Assembly (NCBI RefSeq): GCF_014235765.1
Contig: NZ_JACMYH010000008.1
Span: 1 to 64,000 of the forward strand
Direction: 5' to 3'
DNA: 64,000 bases
Origin: Pseudomonas baltica
GTDB taxonomy: Bacteria; Pseudomonadota; Gammaproteobacteria; Pseudomonadales; Pseudomonadaceae
This document shows, in pieces, positions 8,283 to 16,778 of the stretch. Both the position numbers and the translations under genes were made by a program. The notes under the pieces were generated by a model. The model did no database searches, was not told the origin of the DNA, and saw only the letters and a list, made by a program, of their open reading frames with translations. The stretch's first letter is position 1. Every line of letters starts with the position of its first letter.

Positions 8283-8705
8283 TCATCCCAGCTCGACGAT
8301 CTCGTAGTCATGGGTGATCTCGACGCCGGCGCGTCCCAGCATGATGGATGCCGAGCAATACTTCTCTGCCGAGAGTTCCACCGCACGCTTGACCTGGGCC
8401 TCTTTCAAGCCGCGGCCCTTGACCACGAAATGCAGGTGGATCTTGGTGAAGACCTTGGGGTCTTCGCTGGCGCGTTCGGCTTCCAGAAAGGCCTCGCAGC
8501 TTTCGATGGGTTGCCGCGATTTCTTGAGGATGCTGACCACGTCATAGTTGCTGCAGCCGCCCAGGCCCAGCAGCAACATTTCCATGGGGCGCACGCCCAG
8601 GTTGCGACCGCCGCTTTCGGGAGGCCCGTCCATGACCACGACATGGCCGCTGCCTGACTCGCCCAGAAACATGGCCTCGCCGGCCCATTGAATACGCGCC
8701 TTCAT
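8283..8705 (-). CDS. OsmC family protein
   Basis: OsmC/Ohr fold protein of 140 residues. Both family cysteines are present, in GGCSNYD and EKYCSAS, consistent with a thiol peroxidase-like activity, although the YhfA subgroup it resembles has no settled substrate. ATG at 8705. It lies divergent from the crp-like gene, as in other pseudomonads and as with yhfA-crp in enteric bacteria, so a shared control region is likely. It converges on coq7 and shares its terminator. Confidence 0.9.
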   Translation of the reverse strand: MKARIQWAGEAMFLGESGSGHVVVMDGPPESGGRNLGVRPMEMLLLGLGGCSNYDVVSILKKSRQPIESCEAFLEAERASEDPKVFTKIHLHFVVKGRGLKEAQVKRAVELSAEKYCSASIMLGRAGVEITHDYEIVELG

Positions 8706-8769
8706 CTTTCCGGACTCCCGTGTTCATAAAGCGGACGAGCTTAACACAGCGCAGTTGTAACGATTGATG

Positions 8770-8826
8770 AGGCAGGATCGGCCGAACCGCCTGCCTCGCC
8801 GTCTAAATGGCGTGTGACTCTAGAGT
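8770..8826. promoter_or_regulatory. Palindromes in the osmC-crp divergent region
   Basis: AGGCAGG (8770-8776) and CCTGCCT (8790-8796) form a stem with an inner CGG/CCG pair. ACTCTAGAGT (8817-8826) is a perfect palindrome flanked by GTG on both sides. Neither is a clear TGTGA-N6-TCACA site. They are candidate operators or mRNA structures only. Confidence 0.3.
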
Positions 8827-8905
8827 GTGTCTGATAAGCTGACGCCAATGTACTGGCGTATCGCCGTGATTCATGCAGATAGATTGCCCTTTCCGGAACC
8901 AAGTC

Positions 8906-9544
8906 ATGACCGCTGCCGCGCACAAGATCAAGAACCTCGAGAAGCTGCTCGCACACGGTCAGCGTTATCGGTTCGCCGCCAAGACCACCTTGATCGCCGC
9001 AGGTGCGCGTGACGACTCGCTTTCGTTGATTCTCAAAGGTTCGGCGACGGTGGTGATCGAGGCGGAGGAAGGCCGGGAGCTGGTGATTGCCTACCTCAAC
9101 GTTGGCGATTTCTTCGGCGAGCTGGGCCTGTTTCAGACTGCAAGCGGCACACAGGCACACAACGCATGGGTACGCGCCAAGACCGAATGCGAAGTGGTGC
9201 AGATCAGCTATGCCGCGTTTCGCGAATTGGCCCAGCAGGAGCCGGAGATGCTCTACGCGGTGGGTGGGCAGATGGCGCAACGTCTGCGCGACACCACGCG
9301 CAAGGTCGGCGACCTGGCGTTCTTCGATGTGACCGGACGGGTTGCCCGCTGCCTGCTCGACCTGTGCAAGCAGCCCGACGCCATGACCCACCCCGATGGC
9401 ATGCAGATCAAGATCACCCGGCAGGAAATCGGGCGTATCGTGGGTTGTTCACGGGAGATGGTCGGTCGCGTGCTCAAGGATCTTGAAGAGCGCAGCGTGG
9501 TCCATGTCAAAGGCAAGACCATGGTGGTGTTCGGCACGCGTTGA
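8906..9544 (+). CDS. crp: Crp/Vfr-type transcriptional regulator with altered cAMP pocket
   Basis: CRP/FNR family regulator of 212 residues. The C-terminal part, from VGDLAFFDVTGRVAR through the helix-turn-helix ITRQEIGRIVGCSREMVGRV, is nearly identical to Vfr/Crp of pseudomonads. The N-terminal half is much more divergent. In the phosphate-binding cassette GELGLF is kept, but the position of the ERSAW motif reads AHNAW, so the Arg and Ser that contact the cAMP phosphate (Arg82 and Ser83 of E. coli Crp) are His and Asn. cAMP response may therefore be weak or changed. ATG 8906 gives the usual length; an in-frame extension to 8873 is not needed. Confidence 0.9.
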   Translation: MTAAAHKIKNLEKLLAHGQRYRFAAKTTLIAAGARDDSLSLILKGSATVVIEAEEGRELVIAYLNVGDFFGELGLFQTASGTQAHNAWVRAKTECEVVQISYAAFRELAQQEPEMLYAVGGQMAQRLRDTTRKVGDLAFFDVTGRVARCLLDLCKQPDAMTHPDGMQIKITRQEIGRIVGCSREMVGRVLKDLEERSVVHVKGKTMVVFGTR

Positions 9545-9575
9545 GCGCAAGGCAGCCTCCACGCTCGGGCAGCGT

Positions 9576-10265
9576 TCAAGCCAACGCCGACAGCATCCGC
9601 GTATAGACGGCGTGCAGCTCGTCGATCAGGTCAGGGGCGGGATGACGCTCATGCAGCGCGATATGGCTGTCGGCCTTGACCCGCTGTTCCAGACCACATT
9701 GCCGATTGAACAGATTGACCGCTGCTGCCATGGATTCACGCTCGTCATCCATCAGCATCGCCCCGTGCACCAACACCACCGGACGTGTGCCGCTCAAGCC
9801 CTGGCGCCAACGCTGCGCCGTGCCGACCCATTTGCGGCCGTCGAGATTGACGTTGAAACGGCCATCGCAAAAAGCCCCTTCTATTTCACCCAACGACGCA
9901 CTGCCACCCAGTCGTTCGAGGGCATCGAGCAACGGCTGGCACAGGCGGCGGTAAGCCGTTTCGATACGATGCTGATCGCCTTCAGGCTGCGGAGCCACAT
10001 ACACCAACGCGACGTTGATGGTGGATGACGACTGCGGCACCGGTTCGCCGCCGGTTTCGCGCAGCAGCACCGGCCAGCCGCTGGCGGCCGAGGCGAGGCT
10101 GGCCTCTTGGAAACCATCGAGGCGGCTCATGCGTCGTGGCATCACCAGCGTGCGATCCGTCGGGCACCAGAACAGCAAACCCCAGGGTTGTTCGCCTTTG
10201 CAGACAGCGCCGAGCAGATCCTGCTCGGCGCGCAAACCCTGTTCCGTAGGCAAATGCACAAGCAT
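9576..10265 (-). CDS. Lipoate-protein ligase-like protein (BPL/LplA family)
   Basis: Protein of 229 residues with the fold of biotin/lipoate A/B ligases. RETGGEPVPQ resembles the RRxSGGG lipoyl-AMP loop, and GRKWVGTAQRW matches the conserved Lys region of LplA (DxRKIxGSAQ). Glycines of the first loop are partly replaced, so ligase activity is not certain; a transferase or specialised ligase is possible. It lies downstream of trpC in the same direction with a 41-base gap, a position I recall from P. putida, but a functional link to tryptophan is not evident. Confidence 0.7.
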   Translation of the reverse strand: MLVHLPTEQGLRAEQDLLGAVCKGEQPWGLLFWCPTDRTLVMPRRMSRLDGFQEASLASAASGWPVLLRETGGEPVPQSSSTINVALVYVAPQPEGDQHRIETAYRRLCQPLLDALERLGGSASLGEIEGAFCDGRFNVNLDGRKWVGTAQRWRQGLSGTRPVVLVHGAMLMDDERESMAAAVNLFNRQCGLEQRVKADSHIALHERHPAPDLIDELHAVYTRMLSALA

Positions 10266-10306
10266 TGACTGAGACTCATGAGGTGAAGGCCAAGGCGGCC
10301 ATTGGA

Positions 10307-11107
10307 TCAGGGGAAGAACAGCCGTTGCAGCTCCAGGCCTGGATCTTCGGCGCGCATGAATGCTTCGCCGACCAGGAAGGAATAGACCCCGTTGATTTCC
10401 ATCAACTGGACATCGGCGCGGTTGAAAATTCCGCTCTCGGTGATCACCAGGCGATCACGTGGAATGCGTGGAAGCAGATCCAGGGTGGTTTCCAGGCTGA
10501 CGTCGAAGGTGTGCAGGTTGCGGTTGTTGACCCCGACCAGCGGCGTGTCCAGGGTGTTCAGCGCGCGCTCCAGCTCATCGCCGTCGTGCACTTCGACCAG
10601 TACGTCGAGGCCGAGCCCTTTGGCCACTGCGGCAAGTTCAGCCATTTGCGCATCCTGCAGTGCCGAGACGATCAGCAGGATACAGTCGGCGCCCAGTGCC
10701 CGTGCCTCGATCACCTGATAGGGGTCGATCATGAAGTCCTTGCGGATCACCGGCAGCTGGCAGGCGCCGCGTGCCTGTTGCAAGTACAGGTCGGCGCCCT
10801 GGAAAAAGTCGATGTCGGTCAGCACCGACAGGCAGGTAGCCCCGCCCTTCTCGTAGCTGCGGGCGATGTCGGCCGGAACGAAGTGTTCGCGGATGACGCC
10901 CTTGCTTGGCGAAGCTTTCTTGACCTCGGCGATCACGGCTGGCCGCTTCGAAGCAGCCTGGGTGATCAAGGCCTGGGCAAACCTGCGCGGCGCGTCGGCC
11001 GCGGTGGCAAGACGCTCAAGCTCGGCGAGGCTGACCCGCGCGCGCCGCTCGGCCACTTCCTGCGTCTTGCGCGCCAGTATGTTTTCCAGCACGGTGGGCA
11101 CGCTCAT
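10307..11107 (-). CDS. trpC: Indole-3-glycerol phosphate synthase
   Basis: Cyclises CdRP to indole-3-glycerol phosphate in tryptophan synthesis. The 266-residue (beta/alpha)8 barrel shows the catalytic lysine region EVKKASPSKG and the phosphate-binding ITESGI near the C-terminus. The ATG at 11107 overlaps the trpD stop as ATGA, a sign of translational coupling. The protein stops at RLFFP, about ten residues earlier than I recall for other Pseudomonas TrpC proteins; the barrel itself is complete. Confidence 0.96.
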   Translation of the reverse strand: MSVPTVLENILARKTQEVAERRARVSLAELERLATAADAPRRFAQALITQAASKRPAVIAEVKKASPSKGVIREHFVPADIARSYEKGGATCLSVLTDIDFFQGADLYLQQARGACQLPVIRKDFMIDPYQVIEARALGADCILLIVSALQDAQMAELAAVAKGLGLDVLVEVHDGDELERALNTLDTPLVGVNNRNLHTFDVSLETTLDLLPRIPRDRLVITESGIFNRADVQLMEINGVYSFLVGEAFMRAEDPGLELQRLFFP

Positions 11108-12153
11108 GCTTCGTTCTCCTGCTTGAATACCGCGGTAAAGGCACCCAGTTCTTCGAGCTTTTCGCGGGCCAGCCCGGTGTGCAATGCATCGTGAGCCATG
11201 GCCACGCCCTCTTTCAGGCTGCTCGCTACATCGGCAGCGTACAGCGCGGCGCCGGCGTTGAGCACGATCATTTCGGCCGCTTTCTCGCCCTGCTCGGTCT
11301 TGCGCCGACCCAAGGCGTCGCGGATCAATTCGAGCGAGGCTGCCGGGCTGTCGACCACCAGGCCATGCAAGCTCTGGCTCTTGATGCCGAGGTCTTCGGG
11401 CTCGACCCAATATTCGCTGACCTCGCCATTCTTGAGCTCGGCAACGAAGGTCGGCGCGGCAAGGCTGAATTCGTCCAGGCCATCGCGCGAATGCACCACC
11501 AGTACATGCTTGCTGCCTAGGCGCGCGAGCACTTCGGCCAGCGGTCGGCACAAGGCCTGGGTGAACACACCCACCACCTGATGCTTGACGCCGGCCGGGT
11601 TGGTCAGCGGGCCGAGCATGTTGAACAGGGTCCGCAGGCCCAGGTCGCGGCGCGGGATGGCCGCGTGCTTCATGGCACTGTGATGGGCCTGGGCGAACAT
11701 GAAGCCGATGCCGACGCTGTCGATGCAGCGGGCGACCTGCTGTGCGTCCAGGTTGAGGTAGACGCCGGCAGCTTCGAGCAGGTCGGCGCTGCCGCTCTTG
11801 CCGGACACCGCGCGGTTGCCATGCTTGGCCACCGTGCAGCCGGCTGCCGCGACGACCAATGCCGAGGCGGTGGACACGTTGAAGATGTTGGCGCCGTCGC
11901 CACCGGTGCCGACGATGTCGACCACTTTGTCCAGGGTTCGCAGTTCGACCTTGCTGGCGAGTTCGCGCATCGCCGTCACGGCGCCGACGATCTCGTCGAT
12001 GGTTTCGCTTTTCATGCGCATGCCCATCATGAAGGCGCCGATCTGCGCTTCGCTGCACTGGCCGGTCATGATGTCGAGCATCACCGCGCGCATTTCCTCG
12101 GTGGTGAGGTCCAGCTGGCTGACGATACGGGTCAGCGCGCTCTTGATATCCAT
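11104..12153 (-). CDS. trpD: Anthranilate phosphoribosyltransferase
   Basis: Transfers phosphoribosyl from PRPP to anthranilate, second step of the tryptophan branch. The 349 residues include the glycine-rich PRPP motif DIVGTGGDGANIFNVST, the KHGNRAVSGKSGSADLLEA anthranilate region and FAQAHHSAMKH. The start lies 9 bases after the trpG stop and the end overlaps trpC by 4 bases, so trpGDC forms one operon. Confidence 0.97.
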   Translation of the reverse strand: MDIKSALTRIVSQLDLTTEEMRAVMLDIMTGQCSEAQIGAFMMGMRMKSETIDEIVGAVTAMRELASKVELRTLDKVVDIVGTGGDGANIFNVSTASALVVAAAGCTVAKHGNRAVSGKSGSADLLEAAGVYLNLDAQQVARCIDSVGIGFMFAQAHHSAMKHAAIPRRDLGLRTLFNMLGPLTNPAGVKHQVVGVFTQALCRPLAEVLARLGSKHVLVVHSRDGLDEFSLAAPTFVAELKNGEVSEYWVEPEDLGIKSQSLHGLVVDSPAASLELIRDALGRRKTEQGEKAAEMIVLNAGAALYAADVASSLKEGVAMAHDALHTGLAREKLEELGAFTAVFKQENEA

Positions 12154-12162
12154 GGGTATTCC

Positions 12163-12762
12163 TTAGCCCTGGCGGCTGCCGCCGGTCTGCTTGAGAAAGT
12201 TGGCGAACAGCTCGTGGCCTTGCTCGGTCAGGATCGATTCGGGGTGGAACTGCACGCCTTCGACATTCAGGGTCTTGTGCCGCAGGCCCATGATTTCGTC
12301 CACAGTGCCGTCTTCGTGGGTGGTCCAGGCCGTGAGCTCCAGGCACTCGGGCAAGGTCTGCGCCTTCACGACCAAAGAATGGTAGCGGGTGACCGTCAGC
12401 GGATGGTTGAGACCTTCGAACACGCCCAGGTCGGTGTGGGTGATCGGGCTGGTCTTGCCGTGCATGACCTGACGGGCGCGGACCACGTCGCCACCGAAGG
12501 CCTGGCCGATGGACTGATGGCCCAGGCAGACGCCAAGGATCGGCAGCTTGCCGGCAAAATGCCGGATCACGTCTAGGGAAACACCGGCTTCGTTGGGGGT
12601 GCACGGACCGGGCGACACGACGATGCGCTCAGGTGCCAAGGCTTCGATCTGGGCGATGCTGAGTTCATCGTTGCGGATGACTTTGACGTCGGCGCCCAGT
12701 TCGCCCAGGTACTGCACGACGTTGTAGGTAAAGGAGTCGTAATTGTCGATCATGAGCAACAT
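12163..12762 (-). CDS. trpG: Anthranilate synthase, glutamine amidotransferase component
   Basis: Supplies ammonia from glutamine to TrpE. Class I amidotransferase of 199 residues with the nucleophile Cys in GVCLGHQ and the His/Glu pair in FHPES. The start is the ATG at 12762 (MLLMIDNYDSF); a second ATG three codons later is also possible. An in-frame upstream extension to 12912 overlaps trpE and has no family similarity. It follows trpE after 77 bases that hold a small hairpin. Confidence 0.96.
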   Translation of the reverse strand: MLLMIDNYDSFTYNVVQYLGELGADVKVIRNDELSIAQIEALAPERIVVSPGPCTPNEAGVSLDVIRHFAGKLPILGVCLGHQSIGQAFGGDVVRARQVMHGKTSPITHTDLGVFEGLNHPLTVTRYHSLVVKAQTLPECLELTAWTTHEDGTVDEIMGLRHKTLNVEGVQFHPESILTEQGHELFANFLKQTGGSRQG

Positions 12763-12792
12763 GGTGCTTAACCTCTCGAATCTGCTGACGGA

Positions 12793-12816
12793 CCACCGGC
12801 TCGCTGGAACCGGTGG
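12793..12816 (-). promoter_or_regulatory. Hairpin in the trpE-trpG gap
   Basis: CCACCGG (12793-12799) and CCGGTGG (12810-12816) can pair around a 10-base loop between the trpE stop and the trpG start. No T run and no tandem Trp codons are present, so I see no attenuator here. It may only modulate trpG expression. Confidence 0.35.
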
Positions 12817-12839
12817 ACACTGGCTTGCCGGGTCCGGAA

Positions 12840-14318
12840 TCAGTCTGGCGACTGCTCGGCCAGGGCCACGGCCTTGAACATGGCGCGACGCTTGTTCAGC
12901 GTCTCTTCCCATTCCAGCGCAGGCACCGAGTCGGCGACGATGCCGCCGCCGGCCTGCACGTGCAGCTCGCCGTTCTTGATGACCGCGGTACGAATGGCGA
13001 TCGCGGTGTCCATGTTGCCGTTCCAGGCGAAGTAGCCGACCGCGCCGCCGTAGACACCGCGCTTGACCGGCTCCAGCTCGTCGATGATTTCCATGGCGCG
13101 GATCTTCGGCGCGCCGGACAAGGTGCCGGCCGGCAGAATGGCGCGCAGGGCGTCCATCGCGGTCAGGCCCTGCTTGAGGTGGCCGGTCACGTTGGACACG
13201 ATGTGCATCACGTTGGAGTAACGCTCGATGACCATCTTTTCGGTCAGCTTCACCGAGCCGACTTCCGATACCCGGCCCACGTCGTTGCGGCCCAGGTCGA
13301 TCAACATCAAGTGCTCGGCGATCTCCTTGTCGTCGGACAGCAGGTCGACTTCAAGCGCATGGTCGGCTTCCTCGGTAGCACCGCGTGGGCGCGTGCCGGC
13401 AATCGGGCGTACGGTGATCAGGTCGTCCTCGACACGCACCAGCACTTCGGGTGAGCTGCCGACCACATGGAAGTCGCCGAAATTGAAAAAGTACATGTAG
13501 GGCGTCGGGTTGAAGCAGCGCAGTGCGCGGTACAGGTCGATCGGCGCGGCCTTGAAGTCGATGGACATGCGCTGCGACGGCACCACCTGCATGACGTCGC
13601 CCGCCAGGATGTACTCCTTGATGGTGTCGACGGCGCCTTCGTAGTCGGACTGGGTAAAGCTTGAACGAAACACCGGGTCACTGGCCTGCGGGCGGTTGAA
13701 ATCCAGACCGCGGCGCGGAGCGATGGGCTGGCGCAGTCGCTCCATCAAGGTTTCGAGCTGGCTGCGGGCCTGTTCGTAGGCGTCGGACTGGGCCGGATCG
13801 GCGAGGACGATGGCGTGCATCTTGCCCGCCAGGTTGTCGAACACCACCACGGCGTCGGACACCATCAGCAGGATGTCCGGAACCCCCAGCGGATCGGGGT
13901 TGGGGCACGGGCCCAGGCGTTTCTCAACGTAGCGCACGCAGTCGTAGCCGAAGTAACCGACCAGGCCACCGTTGAAGCGTGGCAGGCCGGCAATGGTCGG
14001 CACGTTGTAGCGCGCCTTGAAAGCTTCGACGAAGGCCAACGGGTCTTCGACTTCGCACGCTTCGATCTCAACGCCGTCGCAGGTCACGCTGGCGTGGTAG
14101 CCATGGACGCGCAGGACGGTGCGGCACGGCAGGCCGATGATCGAGTAACGGCCCCACTTCTCGCCGCCCTGCACAGATTCCAGCAGGTAGGAATTGGGCT
14201 GGTCGGCCAGCTTCAGGTAGATGGACAGGGGGGTGTCGAAGTCGGCCAGGGTTTCGTGGGCCATCGGAATGCGGTTGTAGCCTTCGGCAGCCAGGCGCAG
14301 GAAGTCTTCGCGGGTCAT
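12840..14318 (-). CDS. trpE: Anthranilate synthase component I
   Basis: Converts chorismate to anthranilate with ammonia from TrpG. The 492 residues keep the tryptophan feedback site LLES followed ten residues later by Ser (YLLESVQGG...YS), so allosteric inhibition by tryptophan is expected. The C-terminal chorismate-binding domain carries RPIAGTRPRG and LSGAPKIRAMEIIDELE. The ATG at 14318 lies 59 bases after gph. The gap lacks a clear attenuator terminator, but the end of gph is rich in Trp codons (see findings). Confidence 0.97.
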   Translation of the reverse strand: MTREDFLRLAAEGYNRIPMAHETLADFDTPLSIYLKLADQPNSYLLESVQGGEKWGRYSIIGLPCRTVLRVHGYHASVTCDGVEIEACEVEDPLAFVEAFKARYNVPTIAGLPRFNGGLVGYFGYDCVRYVEKRLGPCPNPDPLGVPDILLMVSDAVVVFDNLAGKMHAIVLADPAQSDAYEQARSQLETLMERLRQPIAPRRGLDFNRPQASDPVFRSSFTQSDYEGAVDTIKEYILAGDVMQVVPSQRMSIDFKAAPIDLYRALRCFNPTPYMYFFNFGDFHVVGSSPEVLVRVEDDLITVRPIAGTRPRGATEEADHALEVDLLSDDKEIAEHLMLIDLGRNDVGRVSEVGSVKLTEKMVIERYSNVMHIVSNVTGHLKQGLTAMDALRAILPAGTLSGAPKIRAMEIIDELEPVKRGVYGGAVGYFAWNGNMDTAIAIRTAVIKNGELHVQAGGGIVADSVPALEWEETLNKRRAMFKAVALAEQSPD

Positions 14319-14377
14319 GATTCAGCCTCGTGATGGAGGGGTCGAACGGTCTGTGGGCAAACGTTGGAACGGAAAAG

Positions 14378-15196
14378 TCAGGCGCGCCAACGCCAGCGGG
14401 CCAGGGCCTTGATGACTTTCATCCAGAGTTTGCGAGTGACCACCACGATGGAATCTCTATGAGCGGGGGAGTTGCCGTTGGCCAACGTTATCCCAGTGGC
14501 CGGATCGAAGCAACCAGGCATCAGCGCGCGCAGATCGTCGATCACCAGCGCCGGTGATTCCTCGGCGATCGGACGCCCGTGATTGTAGCCGTAGCTGAGC
14601 GCAATACAGGTCACGCCGGCAGCCTTGGCCGCCTGCACGTCGCTGCGTGAATCGCCGACGAACAATGAATGCTGCGCCTTGACCTTGGCCATTTTCATGA
14701 CGAAAAACAGGGCAGCCGGATCGGGCTTCTGCTGGGGCAGCGTGTCGCCGCCAATGATCCACTTGAAATAGCGGCCCAGGCCCATCTGGTCCAGCAAGGG
14801 GGCGACGAAGCGCTCCGGCTTGTTGGTGATCAGCGCCATCTTCACGCGTTTCTTGTGCAGCCATTTCAGTGTTTCGTGCACGCCTGGGTAGACCTGGGTC
14901 AAGGCATGGCTGGACGCATAGGCCGCCGAGAAAAGCTCGAGGGCGTGCGCGGTTTCCGCCTCGCCCACGTGCTGGTGCTCGAGGCCACCCGCGAGCGCCC
15001 GGCGAACCAGCACGCGGGCACCGTTGCCAACCCATTCGCGGACAGCTTCGAGCCCCGCCGGCGCGCGCCCCAACTGGGCCAGCATGGTGTCGACGGCGGC
15101 GGCCAGATCGGGTACGGAGTCCACCAGCGTGCCGTCCAGGTCGAACATCACCAGCCGTGGCAGGCCGCCGGGAAACAGCCGCTCCATGGCACTCAT
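14378..15196 (-). CDS. gph: Phosphoglycolate phosphatase
   Basis: HAD-family phosphatase of 272 residues that removes 2-phosphoglycolate formed during DNA repair. The nucleophile motif FDLDGTLVDS, ITNKPE and VGDSRSDVQAAKAAG are intact. ATG 15196 overlaps the rpe stop as ATGA. The C-terminal tail of roughly 40 residues is longer than needed for the HAD fold and ends with Trp in RKLWMKV and RWRWRA. That tail overlaps a possible leader ORF for trpE. MupP of the MurNAc route belongs to the same family, but the rpe-gph-trpE context favours Gph. Confidence 0.94.
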   Translation of the reverse strand: MSAMERLFPGGLPRLVMFDLDGTLVDSVPDLAAAVDTMLAQLGRAPAGLEAVREWVGNGARVLVRRALAGGLEHQHVGEAETAHALELFSAAYASSHALTQVYPGVHETLKWLHKKRVKMALITNKPERFVAPLLDQMGLGRYFKWIIGGDTLPQQKPDPAALFFVMKMAKVKAQHSLFVGDSRSDVQAAKAAGVTCIALSYGYNHGRPIAEESPALVIDDLRALMPGCFDPATGITLANGNSPAHRDSIVVVTRKLWMKVIKALARWRWRA

Positions 15197-15867
15197 GAAC
15201 GGGCCAGCGTCAATTCCGTGCGCATTTGCTCGATCACATGGCGGTAGTCCGGCGCGTTGAAGATGGCCGAGCCGGCAACGAAAGTGTCGGCCCCGGCGGC
15301 GGCGATCTCGCGGATGTTGGCGACGTTGACGCCACCGTCGATCTCCAGGCGGATATCGCGGCCGCTGGCGTCGATCAGGGCGCGGGCTTCGCGCAGCTTG
15401 TTCAGCGTGCCGGGAATGAACTTCTGGCCGCCGAAGCCGGGGTTGACGCTCATCAGGAGGATCATGTCGACCTTGTCCATGACGTATTCGAGCAGGTTCA
15501 GCGGTGTGGCCGGGTTGAATACCAGACCGGCCTTGCAGCCGCCCTCGCGGATCAATTGCAGCGAGCGGTCGATGTGCTGGGTCGCCTCGGGGTGGAAGGT
15601 GATGTAGCTGGCACCTGCCTCGATGAAGTCGCCGATGATGCGGTCGACCGGGCTGACCATCAGGTGCACATCGATGGGCGCGCTGACGCCGTATTTGCGC
15701 AGCGCCGCACACACCATCGGGCCGATGGTGAGGTTGGGGACATAGTGGTTGTCCATCACGTCGAAGTGGACGATATCGGCGCCAGCGGCGAGCACGTTAT
15801 CGACTTCTTCGCCCAGGCGGGCGAAGTCCGCGGAGAGGATGGACGGGGCAATTGCGAAGGGCTGCAT
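15193..15867 (-). CDS. rpe: Ribulose-phosphate 3-epimerase
   Basis: Interconverts ribulose-5-phosphate and xylulose-5-phosphate in the pentose phosphate pathway. TIM barrel of 224 residues with the metal ligands in HFDVMDNHYVPN, HLMV and EIDGGV, and the phosphate loop AGSAIF. Start ATG 15867 (MQPFAIAPSILSADF) matches the family. It is coupled to gph by a 4-base overlap. The transporter permease gene ends 75 bases upstream. Confidence 0.97.
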   Translation of the reverse strand: MQPFAIAPSILSADFARLGEEVDNVLAAGADIVHFDVMDNHYVPNLTIGPMVCAALRKYGVSAPIDVHLMVSPVDRIIGDFIEAGASYITFHPEATQHIDRSLQLIREGGCKAGLVFNPATPLNLLEYVMDKVDMILLMSVNPGFGGQKFIPGTLNKLREARALIDASGRDIRLEIDGGVNVANIREIAAAGADTFVAGSAIFNAPDYRHVIEQMRTELTLARS

Positions 15868-15942
15868 GGCGCACCTATTCAGGCTGGAATCACGGTGGCG
15901 CGCATTGTAGCTCAGGTGGGATGAGCGGGCGAACAAGCCCTG

Positions 15943-16767
15943 TCAAACGGCGGCGGTGCGCAGCTTTTCGCCGCGGCCGCGCAGCCATTCCAGTACCAGC
16001 AGCAGCAACACCGAGAAGACGATCAGCAGGGTGGCCGCGGCGGCGATGGTCGGGCTGAGGTTCTCGCGGATGCCGCTGAACATCTGCCGAGGCAAGGTGG
16101 CCTGCTCCGGCCCGGCCAGGAACAGGGTCACCACCACTTCATCGAACGAGGTGGCGAAGGCGAACAGCGCGCCGGAAATCACCCCCGGTGCAATCAGCGG
16201 CAGGGTCACCCGACGGAACGTGGTCAGCGGCGAAGCGCCAAGGCTGGCCGCCGCCCGTACCAGGTTGTGGTTGAAACCCTGCAACGTCGCCGACACCGTG
16301 ATGATCACGAACGGTACACCCAGCACCGCGTGCACCACGATCAGCGAGAGAAAGCTGTTGCCCATCCCCAGCGGCGCGAAGAACAGATAACTGGCCACGC
16401 CGATGATCACCACCGGTACCACCATCGGCGAAATGACCAAGGCCATCACCAGGGACTTGCCAGGGAAGTCGCCGCGGGTCAGACCGATTGCTGCCAGGGT
16501 ACCGAAGATCATCGCGACGACCGTGGCGGCCGGGGCGATGATCACGCTGTTGCGCAGCGCGCGCATCCACTCTGCCGAACCGAAGAAATCCTGGTACCAG
16601 TGCAGCGAAAAGCCCTGCAGGGGATACACCAGAAAGCTGCCGGAGTTGAACGACAGCGGAATGATCACCAGTACCGGCAGGATCAGGAACAGCAGAATCA
16701 AACCGCACAGGATGCGCAGGGTGTAGAACCACAGGCGTTCGATGGGCGACAGGTAAGGGCTCGTCAT
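15943..16767 (-). CDS. ABC transporter permease, PotC type
   Basis: Inner-membrane permease of 274 residues with six predicted helices and the binding-protein-dependent transport EAA loop (AAASLGASPLTTFRRVTLP near residue 185). It belongs to the spermidine/putrescine PotC/PotI group. It starts 11 bases after the second permease gene and is the last transporter gene before rpe. Substrate is inferred from family membership only. Confidence 0.9.
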   Translation of the reverse strand: MTSPYLSPIERLWFYTLRILCGLILLFLILPVLVIIPLSFNSGSFLVYPLQGFSLHWYQDFFGSAEWMRALRNSVIIAPAATVVAMIFGTLAAIGLTRGDFPGKSLVMALVISPMVVPVVIIGVASYLFFAPLGMGNSFLSLIVVHAVLGVPFVIITVSATLQGFNHNLVRAAASLGASPLTTFRRVTLPLIAPGVISGALFAFATSFDEVVVTLFLAGPEQATLPRQMFSGIRENLSPTIAAAATLLIVFSVLLLLVLEWLRGRGEKLRTAAV

Positions 16768-16778
16768 GTCAGTGTTCC

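Noticed and set aside
8811..8830. Possible Crp binding site before crp
   Set aside because: TGTGA is present at 8813-8817, but the second half-site does not read TCACA at the required spacing.
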